Shown here one piece after another: positions 1 to 5,563 of a DNA stretch of 5,563 nt (positions are counted from its first letter, which is position 1; every line of letters begins with the position of its first letter). The notes under the pieces were generated by a model, which saw only the letters and a program-made list of their open reading frames with translations, was not told where the DNA came from and made no database searches. The stretch spans positions 1 to 5,563 of the forward strand of contig JAQVYP010000007.1 in assembly GCA_029004655.1 (NCBI GenBank), given 5' to 3'. A program made the translations under genes and the position numbers. Source of the DNA: Oscillospiraceae bacterium. Its GTDB lineage: Bacteria; Bacillota; Clostridia; Oscillospirales; Acutalibacteraceae.

Positions 1-2
1 AA

Positions 3-632
3 TTATGAGTTTTTCATAACAACGCTTCCGATTGCAGATGCCACATCCTCGCAAGCATCGCAACATTTCTCGAATTTGTCATACAACTGGCTCCAACGCA
101 AAATCTCTATAGCATTTATCTCTTCTGCATATAGGCGATGCATTGCGTCGTAATATAAACGATCGCCTTCTTCTTCAATGCGGTCAACCTCAACCAGAAG
201 GTCATGAAGTGTTTTTGATCTCTTGAAGTTTTCAAATTCGCAAACAGCATTTTTAAGCGTATTACAGCATTCGAGAATCTTTTGGGTGAAAATCAAGGCA
301 TCTGGACGAATATCATTAATGCTAAACATGTGCATGCTCATTAATATATCATCAATTGCATCAGTCACATCATCCAGGGACTGCACTAGAAGAATAATGT
401 CCTCACGGTCGACCGGTGGGAGAAATTCGCATGCAAGGCGCTTCATCATTTCGTGTAGGGCACCATCAGCAGTGTTTTCAATTGCGTGTATCTGTGTGAT
501 TTTTTCTTCCAATGATTTTTTATCGAAACGCGATAATGTTTCACATAGCATAGTAGAAGCATCACAACTGTAAGAGGCCATTGTTATAAGAGCTTTAAAA
601 TAATTATATTCGTTTTTACCCATATTTACCAT
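3..632 (-). CDS. DUF47 / PhoU-like protein, probable partner of the PiT phosphate transporter
   Basis: A 209-residue all-helical cytoplasmic protein of the DUF47 (PhoU_div, COG1392) family. It shows two PhoU-like halves. The first half carries acidic/His positions E52, D56 and H60 (in IENTADGALH) and the acidic LDDVTDAIDD at 86-95. The second carries RIEEEGDRLY (151-160) and YDKFEKCCDACEDVA (184-198). In PhoU-like proteins such acidic triplets bind metal clusters; that is inferred here. Members are usually about 205-210 residues, so it is full length. It follows pit by 46 nt on the same strand, and such pairs are widespread, so regulation or gating of Pit is the likely role; the biochemical activity of the family is poorly defined. 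There are nine cysteines, several clustered (122-123, 190-191, 194). The start is uncertain: ATG at 632 has a GGCGG five bases upstream, while ATG at 623 (MGKNEYNYF) also fits the family N-terminus. Confidence 0.9.
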   Translation of the reverse strand: MVNMGKNEYNYFKALITMASYSCDASTMLCETLSRFDKKSLEEKITQIHAIENTADGALHEMMKRLACEFLPPVDREDIILLVQSLDDVTDAIDDILMSMHMFSINDIRPDALIFTQKILECCNTLKNAVCEFENFKRSKTLHDLLVEVDRIEEEGDRLYYDAMHRLYAEEINAIEILRWSQLYDKFEKCCDACEDVASAIGSVVMKNS

Positions 633-639
633 CCATTCC

Positions 640-653
640 GCCGTTTTTTCGGC
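640..653. other. Small GC hairpin between pit and the DUF47 gene
   Basis: GCCG, six T and CGGC (plus-strand reading) form a 4-bp stem with a 6-base loop in the 46-nt spacer. On the plus strand it is followed by five T, like a very short intrinsic terminator, but no plus-strand gene leads into it. On the minus strand, in which pit and the DUF47 gene are transcribed, it is preceded by A residues and lies just upstream of the DUF47 start. There it might act as an mRNA processing or stability element, or might mean nothing. The stem is short, so the call is weak. Confidence 0.25.
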
Positions 654-678
654 TTTTTAAAATTGTATATAAATATTA

Positions 679-1728
679 CTAGAATATCACAATAAACAGC
701 TTAGTCATAAAATAAGCGATAAGTCCGCAACCTGGAAAGGTGAGAACCCAGGTTAAAACCATGTCTTTTACTATGCCCCAATTAACTCTTGAAAGACCTT
801 TTGCGGCACCAACGCCCATTATAGAGGTGGTTTTGGTGTGTGTTGTGCTTACCGGAATTCCGGTTATTGATGAAATAAGCAGGCAAGATGCAGCGGCAGA
901 ATCGGCTGCAAAGCCTTGGTATTTTTCGAGCTTAACCATATCCATTCCAACTGCCTTGATAATGCGATAGCCGCCTATTGACGTACCAAGACCCATTACC
1001 AGTGAGCAAAGAATCATCAACCAAATCGGAATATTGAAGGAGGAACCCTCCTGACCATTTGAGAGGAACATGCCAAGCATGAAAACACCCATGAATTTTT
1101 GGCCATCCTGTGCACCATGCATGAATGCCATTGCGGCACCGGAGGCTATTTGAGCACCCCCAAAGAACCTTGCGGTTTTACGCTTGTCAAACCATTTGAA
1201 TATTAATTCAACCAGTTTCACAACGAAATATCCCATGAAAAAGCCTAAAAATGTTGAAAGAATAAGACCATAAACAACTTTGATCCATTCGCTTCCGTTT
1301 ATTCCGGAAAAGCCGCCGCGCAAAGCAATGGCTGCGCCGGAAATGCCTGCAATCAGCGCATGACTTTCACTGGTTGGAATACCGAAATATGATGCCACAG
1401 TCGCCCAAACAACAATAGCAACCATTGCTGCACATAATGCCACCAAAGCGTCATGTGTATTGCCGCTAAAATCAGCAATATTGTAAATTGTGGTTGCGAC
1501 GGAGGAATTAATCCTTGTCATAATAAAAACGCCGATAAAGTTGAAAATGGCGGCCATAAGAATTGCCTTATTGGGTGCCATAGAGCGTGTCGAAACGCAT
1601 GTGGCGATTGCATTTGGCGCATCTGTCCAACCATTAACCAAGATTACAGCCAGAACTAAAATAGTTGTGACTAATAGAATAGGGTTGGACACTAGTTGTC
1701 CAACAAAGCCAAAGAACGATATTTCCAT
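679..1728 (-). CDS. pit: PiT-family inorganic phosphate permease
   Basis: A 349-residue integral membrane protein of the PiT family (PF01384, COG0306), which moves inorganic phosphate across the cytoplasmic membrane using an ion gradient. The inverted-repeat architecture is visible. The first signature GWTDAPNAIATCVSTR (33-48) follows a hydrophobic helix at about 17-32, and the second, HGAQDGQKFMGVF (204-216), sits mid-protein. Each is followed by a conserved substrate-site loop: PTSESHALIAG (118-128) and PVSTTHTKTTSIMG (292-305). A basic stretch at 178-188 (KWFDKRKTARF) marks a central cytoplasmic loop between the halves. Helices are predicted near 17-32, 53-71, 93-113, 123-137, 150-177, 191-203, 212-223, 233-248, 279-290 and 320-348. 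The usual GxNDxxNA asparagine is Thr in the first repeat and Gln in the second. Start ATG at 1728 has GAGGA nine bases upstream. It begins its own unit, followed by the DUF47 gene. Confidence 0.95.
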   Translation of the reverse strand: MEISFFGFVGQLVSNPILLVTTILVLAVILVNGWTDAPNAIATCVSTRSMAPNKAILMAAIFNFIGVFIMTRINSSVATTIYNIADFSGNTHDALVALCAAMVAIVVWATVASYFGIPTSESHALIAGISGAAIALRGGFSGINGSEWIKVVYGLILSTFLGFFMGYFVVKLVELIFKWFDKRKTARFFGGAQIASGAAMAFMHGAQDGQKFMGVFMLGMFLSNGQEGSSFNIPIWLMILCSLVMGLGTSIGGYRIIKAVGMDMVKLEKYQGFAADSAAASCLLISSITGIPVSTTHTKTTSIMGVGAAKGLSRVNWGIVKDMVLTWVLTFPGCGLIAYFMTKLFIVIF

Positions 1729-1737
1729 AGATACATA

Positions 1738-1742
1738 TCCTC
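1738..1742 (-). promoter_or_regulatory. Ribosome binding site of pit
   Basis: GAGGA lies nine bases before the ATG at 1728 and fixes that start. A second ATG reading out of frame begins at 1737-1735, within the spacer, and is too close to the site to be used. Confidence 0.75.
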
Positions 1743-1785
1743 ATTATTGTTTTTTAGACATTTTACTACGAATTACAACTATAAC

Positions 1786-1814
1786 AGTATAACATATCAA
1801 ATATAAAATTAAAA
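1786..1814 (-). promoter_or_regulatory. Candidate extended -10 promoter for pit
   Basis: The minus strand reads TGTTATACT at 1794-1786. This is an extended -10 (TG, one base, then TATACT, five of six to TATAAT). With a 17-bp spacer the -35 position is TTTTAA (1814-1809), a poor match, which is common for extended -10 promoters. The predicted start near 1779 would leave a leader of about 50 nt to the pit ATG. A second copy, TGTTATAGT, begins at the last base of the first (1786-1778). The region is very AT-rich, so chance -10 matches are expected; the TG extension and the position in the only sizeable intergenic gap are the support. Confidence 0.5.
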
Positions 1815-1860
1815 TGTATTTATGTTAAATTTTTAGAATAGTTTAGGTTTTTATTGTTTT

Positions 1861-2700
1861 TTATGATTTATCACTTGTGACACATTTATATATATCACCT
1901 TTTTTAAAACCTGTTTCCGAAGCGGCACGTCTTGCGGCGGCAGAGGCAGGCATTCCATCCTTCATAAGCTCACCGGCAATTTCACATGCCTGTTCAAAGG
2001 AAATCTCTTCTTGTGCAATTTCTTGTTTTTCAGATCCTTCAATAATCAGTACATATTCGCCTCTCGGAGGAACTTCGCTATATTTTTCCGCTGCACTTGC
2101 CAGTGTCGTGCGCTCGACTGTCTCATGTAGTTTTGTAAGCTCCCTGATTAGAGCTACTTTTCTGTCACCCAAAACAACCAACATATCGTGCAGAGTTGCA
2201 GGAAGCTTATGAGGTGCCTCATAAAATATCATAGTTCTATGTTCGCTTTTCACGTCGTTAAGGTGTTGAAATCGGCTCAACTTATTAACTGACAAAAAGC
2301 CTTCGAAACAAAAGCGACCCGATGGCATTCCGGAAATTGCAAGTGCGGTAATAAGCGCACTGGGACCCGGAACTGATTCTACCTTAATATCTTTATCTAG
2401 GCACAAACGAACAAGATCTTCACCGGGATCTGAGATTGCCGGCATTCCGGCATCGGTTACAAGAGCACAATTTTCACCGGCCAAAATTCTTTCTGTAATT
2501 TGTTCGTGCCGTGATTCTTTATTGTGCTCATGGTAGCTTATCATTGGTTTCTTTATTTCAAATTTATTAAGAAGTTTTATAGTGACACGAGTATCTTCGG
2601 CAGCAATAAAATCCACTTGTGTTAGCGTTTCTTTTGCACGGGGCGTAAAATCACTTAAATTTCCGATTGGTGTTCCCACAACAAACAGCTTTCCACCCAA
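1861..2700 (-). CDS. rsmI: 16S rRNA (cytidine-1402-2'-O)-methyltransferase RsmI
   Basis: A 279-residue SAM-dependent tetrapyrrole-methylase-fold enzyme. RsmI 2'-O-methylates C1402 of 16S rRNA in the P site, helping decoding fidelity. Family motifs in order are: LFVVGTPIGNLSDFTPRA (5-22), AAEDTRVTIKLLNKF (33-47), SYHEHNKE (55-62), the glycine-rich ALVTDAGMPAISDPG (79-93), VPGPSALITALAISGMP (110-126), FEGFL (132-136), FYEAPHKL (159-166) and RELTKLHE (186-193). The C-terminal tail GMPASAAARRAASETG (249-264) is the usual short helical domain. Length matches the family (about 280-290). The start is TTG at 2700: AAGGGG sits eight bases upstream, and the next in-frame candidate (GTG, codon 8) would cut into the conserved GTPIGNL strand. 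It begins two bases after the stop of the upstream methyltransferase gene, so it is co-transcribed and probably translationally coupled. Confidence 0.97.
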   Translation of the reverse strand: MGGKLFVVGTPIGNLSDFTPRAKETLTQVDFIAAEDTRVTIKLLNKFEIKKPMISYHEHNKESRHEQITERILAGENCALVTDAGMPAISDPGEDLVRLCLDKDIKVESVPGPSALITALAISGMPSGRFCFEGFLSVNKLSRFQHLNDVKSEHRTMIFYEAPHKLPATLHDMLVVLGDRKVALIRELTKLHETVERTTLASAAEKYSEVPPRGEYVLIIEGSEKQEIAQEEISFEQACEIAGELMKDGMPASAAARRAASETGFKKGDIYKCVTSDKS

Positions 2701-2702
2701 TT

Positions 2703-3431
2703 TTATTGCCCCTTTCTATTTGCATAATCTTCGTATATTTCTGTTATCTCTTCTGACAATTTTCCACCAACTTCGACATAAAGCGGAGGCAAAATACGGA
2801 TTCCGGGTTTAGACCCAAGTCGACCTTCAACAAGCACAAGCCAAGGCTCTTGTTCCTCACGCTGAATGACTAAGCGAAGTCTTTTTGGCTCGATTTTTAC
2901 TTTTCGCATTTCACAAAAAATATCTACCAATCTTTCGGGTCGCTGACATATGCAAAATCTGCCCGAAAACTTCAAAAGTTCAGAAGCGGCTTTGGCGATA
3001 TCCCCAAACGTGCATAAAGTTTCATGTCGTGCTAGCCTTAAGGATTCATCCGGATTTGGTATTCCAGCACCCAGTGCCTTGTATGGGGGATTGCATGTGA
3101 CCAAATCAAAAATCCCGAATGGAATCTTACCCTTCAGCTCTTTTAAATCACTTTTAATAACAGAAAAACGGTTTTCCAGATTGTTATGTGAAATAGTCTT
3201 TTCGGCTAGGTTGCAACCATCAGCTTGAATTTCAACACCGAATGCACGTTGCATCACTTTATTTTTCATCCAAAGCATGGGTATAATGCCACAACCTGTT
3301 CCAAGATCGCAAGCAATATTTGCTTTTAAATTAAGTGAGAAGTCGGCAAGCAAAATTGCATCTGTTCCAAAGCGGTGATTTTCATTAACATAAATGCCAA
3401 GGTCTTTACCCAGCGGCTCAAGCTGTTCCAT
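2703..3431 (-). CDS. trmN6: tRNA1(Val) A37 N6-methyltransferase family protein (TrmN6/YabB type)
   Basis: A 242-residue Rossmann-fold SAM methyltransferase of the COG4123 group (E. coli YfiC/TrmN6, B. subtilis YabB). Seen directly: HRFGTDAILLADF (19-31), typical of this group; SAM-binding motif I CDLGTGCGI (41-49); acidic motif II end GVEIQA (65-70); and the catalytic DLVTCNPPY (109-117), the NPPY motif of amino-methylases acting on adenine. E. coli TrmN6 modifies A37 of tRNA1(Val); the substrate of Firmicute members is less certain, so the exact target is inference. ATG at 3431 is preferred: it overlaps the cysS stop as TAATG and has GGAG nine bases upstream. An in-frame GTG at 3446 would add five residues but would include that binding site in the coding sequence. 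rsmI follows at once, an association also known from Bacillus (yabB near yabC/rsmI), though without the yazA gene between them. Confidence 0.88.
   Translation of the reverse strand: MEQLEPLGKDLGIYVNENHRFGTDAILLADFSLNLKANIACDLGTGCGIIPMLWMKNKVMQRAFGVEIQADGCNLAEKTISHNNLENRFSVIKSDLKELKGKIPFGIFDLVTCNPPYKALGAGIPNPDESLRLARHETLCTFGDIAKAASELLKFSGRFCICQRPERLVDIFCEMRKVKIEPKRLRLVIQREEQEPWLVLVEGRLGSKPGIRILPPLYVEVGGKLSEEITEIYEDYANRKGQ
2709..2714 (-). promoter_or_regulatory. Ribosome binding site deciding the TTG start of rsmI
   Basis: AAGGGG lies eight bases before the TTG at 2700. It sits in the last codons of the upstream methyltransferase gene and overlaps none of the rsmI coding sequence, which supports TTG as the true start. 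Confidence 0.7.
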
Positions 3432-4810
3432 TAGTTCTTGCTCCACTTTACACCTTGTGGAGTATCCTCAAGGGTAATTCCCATTTCTTTAAGGCGGTCG
3501 CGTATGGCATCTGCAGCGGCAAAGTCTTTTGATTTTCGGGCAGCAGCGCGTTGTTCAATCAATCCCTCAACCATAGAGTCTAGAGATTCTTCTTTTGTGT
3601 TATATAGCAGACCCAAAACATCACACAGCTCATCAAGCATTGAAAGAGCTGACTCGCAAGCTGATTTTAAGGGTGCGTTCGCAATCATAATATTAATGTC
3701 ACGCGCCAGCGAGAATATCGCTGCCAGTGCATCTGCGGTGTTAAGATCGTCATCCATTGCGGTTATGAATTCCTGTTTGCGCGTTTCCAAGAACTCCGGT
3801 GCATTCCCACCTTCTGTAGCATGAGATATTGCAAATTTCAATCCATCACGGCAATTGTAGAGACGCTCCAGCGCGCTTTTGGATTGCTCCAAAATTTCCA
3901 TGCTGTAATTTATTGGACTGCGATATTGTGATGAAATCATGATATAGCGAATAGGCTCATATCCGAATTTTTCAGCGACTTCGCGCACAGTAAAAAAGTT
4001 GCCGAGTGATTTTGACATTTTTCTGTTATCAACATTGATATAACCGTTGTGCATCCAATAGTGTGCAAAATCACATCCGTTGGCGCATTCAGACTGGGCG
4101 ATTTCATTTTCATGGTGAGGGAAAATCAAATCTTGACCGCCACAGTGAATATCAATGGTTTTGCCTAAATAACGTCCTGCCATGGCAGAACACTCAATGT
4201 GCCAACCTGGGCGGCCGTTTCCCCAAGGTGATTCCCAAAACGGCTCATCCGGTTTTGCGCTTTTCCACATGCAAAAGTCCATTGAATCCTCTTTGATTTC
4301 GGAAACATTAACTCTGGCTCCAGATTCCAAATCTTCCAACGGCTGATGTGACAGCTTGCCGTATTCCTCGAACTTTTTGGACCGGAAATAAACATCGCCG
4401 TTACTTTCGTATGCGTAACCTTTTTCCTGAAGCGAAGAAATAATATCAATAATAGCATCAATATTTTCAGTGGCTTTTGGGTGAACAGTAGCATTTTTGA
4501 TATTTAGTCCTTTGGAATCAATCCAAAACTCCTTAATATATCTTTCGGCAACGCTTTTGACGGTTATGCCTTCCTCGTTAGCTTTGTTAATAAGCTTATC
4601 ATCAATGTCAGTGAAATTCTGAACGAAAATCACCTTGTTTCCACGCCATTCAAGATAGCGACGCAAACAATCGAAAACACAAAGTGGACGGGCGTTACCA
4701 ATATGAATAAAATTGTAAACAGTAGGTCCACATGCATAGATTTTTATTTCGTTATCATTAATTGGCTTTAGTTCTTCTTTTTGACGTGTTAAGGTATTGA
4801 AAATTTTCAT
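3431..4810 (-). CDS. cysS: Cysteinyl-tRNA synthetase
   Basis: A 459-residue class I aminoacyl-tRNA synthetase that charges tRNA(Cys) with cysteine in the cytoplasm. The Rossmann catalytic domain opens with IYACGPTVYNFIHIGNARP (24-42), containing the HIGH-type HIGN (36-39). The zinc site that selects cysteine is intact: C27, C207 (WHIECSAM), H232 and E236 (FPHHENEIAQSEC). The KMSKS loop is exact at 264-268 (RKMSKSLGN). The C-terminal half carries the DALR-type helical domain (AMDDDLNTADALAAIF, 351-366) and the final tRNA-binding helices with LEDTPQGVKW (447-456). Length is typical (about 460). ATG at 4810 is chosen because GAGGGAG lies six bases upstream. A longer frame from TTG at 4825 overlaps that site and adds only five non-conserved residues. 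It lies 36 nt after cysE, pairing cysteine precursor synthesis with cysteine use, and its stop overlaps the next gene by one base. Confidence 0.98.
   Translation of the reverse strand: MKIFNTLTRQKEELKPINDNEIKIYACGPTVYNFIHIGNARPLCVFDCLRRYLEWRGNKVIFVQNFTDIDDKLINKANEEGITVKSVAERYIKEFWIDSKGLNIKNATVHPKATENIDAIIDIISSLQEKGYAYESNGDVYFRSKKFEEYGKLSHQPLEDLESGARVNVSEIKEDSMDFCMWKSAKPDEPFWESPWGNGRPGWHIECSAMAGRYLGKTIDIHCGGQDLIFPHHENEIAQSECANGCDFAHYWMHNGYINVDNRKMSKSLGNFFTVREVAEKFGYEPIRYIMISSQYRSPINYSMEILEQSKSALERLYNCRDGLKFAISHATEGGNAPEFLETRKQEFITAMDDDLNTADALAAIFSLARDINIMIANAPLKSACESALSMLDELCDVLGLLYNTKEESLDSMVEGLIEQRAAARKSKDFAAADAIRDRLKEMGITLEDTPQGVKWSKN
3441..3446 (-). promoter_or_regulatory. Ribosome binding site of the trmN6-like gene, inside the end of cysS
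   Basis: GTGGAG within the last codons of cysS places GGAG nine bases before ATG 3431. Together with the TAATG stop-start overlap it suggests coupled translation of cysS and the methyltransferase gene. The GTG in this site is itself an in-frame possible start, but is judged less likely. Confidence 0.6.
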
Positions 4811-4816
4811 GATCTG

Positions 4817-4823
4817 CTCCCTC
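4817..4823 (-). promoter_or_regulatory. Ribosome binding site deciding the cysS start
   Basis: GAGGGAG lies six bases before ATG 4810, in the 36-nt cysE-cysS spacer. The alternative in-frame TTG at 4825-4823 overlaps this site and so cannot use it. Confidence 0.8.
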
Positions 4824-4846
4824 AATTTGAAAAGTCTTTATTTATT

Positions 4847-5494
4847 TTATGCTTTATTATTTCCGGTAAGCGCCTCAAGTTGCTTTTTTAATTCACTAAC
4901 TTGATATTCCAGTTTGCAAAGTTCTAAAGCAACAGGATCCGGCATGTGAACCTGATCTAGTGATTGCTCGATCTTTTGACCTTCCCGACGTACAACCCTC
5001 GCAGGAACACCGACAACAGTACAGTTTGGCGGAACTTCATCCAGCACAACCGCGCCTGCGGCAATACGTGAATTGTCACCGACTTTAAAGGGTCCAAGCA
5101 CTTTTGCGCCGGAGCTTATCATTACATTATTTCCGATTGTTGGGTGGCGTTTTCCAACATCTTTGCCTGTTCCGCCCAAAGTGACACCCTGATAGATAAG
5201 GCAATCATCACCGATTTCGGCTGTTTCACCGATAACAACGCCTGTGCCGTGATCAATTACAAGGCGGCGTCCGATTGTCGCTCCCGGGTGAATTTCAATT
5301 CCTGTTTTGCGAACGGCACGTTGAGAGATCCATCGTGCTAAAAATTTAAAATTGTGTTTAAAAAACCAGTGCGAACGACGGTACATACGAATTGCTTTAA
5401 CTCCCGGATACAAAAAGAAAATTTCGAAGGAACTTCTTGCGGCGGGGTCGCGTTCGCGCACTGCGGCAATGTCTTCTTTAATCCTTTCAAACAT
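4847..5494 (-). CDS. cysE: Serine O-acetyltransferase
   Basis: A 215-residue cytoplasmic enzyme that transfers acetyl from acetyl-CoA to serine, giving O-acetylserine, the precursor of cysteine. It is the short Bacillus/Clostridium form (B. subtilis CysE is about 217 residues), lacking the long N-terminal helical region of the 273-residue E. coli enzyme. Catalytic positions are visible: RDPAAR (15-20) with D16, the D81-H82 pair in IDHGTGVVIGET, and H117 in GKRHPTIG. The left-handed beta-helix hexapeptide repeats run from about 66 (IEIHPGATIG) to about 164 (VVGVPARVV), including the QGVTLGGTG loop (102-110). A short C-terminal amphipathic helix (about 188-210) follows; the protein ends NNKA, without the terminal Ile by which the E. 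coli enzyme docks into cysteine synthase. Start: ATG 5494 has GAGGAG eight bases upstream; TTG at 5500 is only two bases from that site. First visible gene of the cysE-cysS-trmN6-rsmI unit. Confidence 0.97.
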   Translation of the reverse strand: MFERIKEDIAAVRERDPAARSSFEIFFLYPGVKAIRMYRRSHWFFKHNFKFLARWISQRAVRKTGIEIHPGATIGRRLVIDHGTGVVIGETAEIGDDCLIYQGVTLGGTGKDVGKRHPTIGNNVMISSGAKVLGPFKVGDNSRIAAGAVVLDEVPPNCTVVGVPARVVRREGQKIEQSLDQVHMPDPVALELCKLEYQVSELKKQLEALTGNNKA

Positions 5495-5502
5495 ACACAA
5501 TT

Positions 5503-5508
5503 CTCCTC
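5503..5508 (-). promoter_or_regulatory. Ribosome binding site deciding the cysE start
   Basis: GAGGAG has ideal eight-base spacing to ATG 5494. Only two bases separate it from the in-frame TTG at 5500, which rules that start out. Confidence 0.8.
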
Positions 5509-5563
5509 AGTCATGATTTTGTTAGGTAATTGCGAAACTACGGAATGTCCGAGTCCATTCTTA
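5509..5563 (-). other. Truncated region upstream of cysE
   Basis: These 55 bases run to the window edge. A small hairpin is possible (GAATG pairing with CATTC around an 8-base loop, roughly 5543-5560). No T-box antiterminator consensus, S-box-like element or clear promoter is visible. One frame closes with a TAG at 5540-5538, which could be the end of an upstream gene or chance; too little remains to decide. Confidence 0.3.

Noticed and set aside
223..573. Plus-strand open frame of 116 codons opposite the DUF47 gene
   Set aside because: It is antisense to a conserved gene and its product resembles no family; the other plus-strand frames (740-970, 1453-1792, 1877-2212, 2582-3228, 4063-4296, 5144-5341) are rejected for the same reason.
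640..658. Plus-strand intrinsic terminator
   Set aside because: A 4-bp stem followed by five T is too short to be convincing, and no plus-strand gene ends there.
1800..1860. Minus-strand terminator after rsmI
   Set aside because: Only AT stems of about five pairs can be drawn (for example ATTTA with TAAAT), with no GC stem and no following T run in the right place.
3438..3824. Plus-strand open frame of 128 codons opposite the 3' end of cysS
   Set aside because: It is antisense to conserved coding sequence, has a low-complexity Ser/Arg/Ala-rich product and no plausible ribosome binding site; a shadow frame.
4165..4494. Minus-strand open frame of 109 codons inside cysS
   Set aside because: It is a shifted frame fully inside a strongly conserved synthetase gene, has no recognisable motif and is explained as a shadow.
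5495..5500. TTG start at 5500 for cysE
   Set aside because: Only two bases separate it from the GAGGAG site, against eight for the ATG at 5494, which also gives the usual MFERIKEDI N-terminus.
5501..5563. T-box or other cysteine-responsive leader before cysE
   Set aside because: Expected from B. subtilis practice, but no AGGGTGGNACCGCG-like antiterminator sequence or terminator with a T run is present in the 63 bases available. A leader farther upstream would be outside the window.
1..5563. A novel defence, mobile or other undescribed system
   Set aside because: All six genes belong to recognised housekeeping families, are intact and co-oriented, and leave no unexplained stretch above 132 bp. 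No insertion sequence, integrase, repeat array or RNA gene was seen.

Overview
The window looks like a piece of a low-to-moderate GC Firmicute chromosome, most probably a clostridium. The evidence is the short Bacillus/Clostridium type of serine acetyltransferase, purine-rich Shine-Dalgarno sites before most genes, a TTG start, the neighbouring trmN6-like and rsmI genes, and a PiT phosphate transporter paired with a DUF47 (PhoU-like) protein. This is a judgement from remembered families; no search was run.

All six genes lie on the minus strand and all are complete. In transcription order (right to left) they are cysE (serine O-acetyltransferase), cysS (cysteinyl-tRNA synthetase), a trmN6/yabB-type adenine-N6 methyltransferase, rsmI (16S rRNA C1402 2'-O-methyltransferase), then after a 132-bp AT-rich gap pit (phosphate permease) and a DUF47 PhoU-like gene. 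The first four are tightly packed: a 36-nt gap, a one-base TAATG overlap, then a 2-nt gap. They look like one transcription unit. It starts with cysteine precursor synthesis, continues with cysteine charging onto tRNA, and ends with two RNA methylases that tune decoding.

The 132-bp gap between rsmI and pit is the only obvious promoter region. It holds two overlapping copies of an extended -10-like nonamer, a good ribosome binding site for pit, and no convincing terminator for the upstream operon. pit and the DUF47 gene form a second unit for phosphate uptake; their 46-nt spacer contains a small GC hairpin.

The 63 bases upstream of cysE show no T-box or other recognisable leader, but the window edge cuts this region. 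No RNA gene, mobile element, CRISPR array or long repeat was seen. This is an ordinary housekeeping region. I do not see an undescribed system in it; the points listed as findings are modest details.
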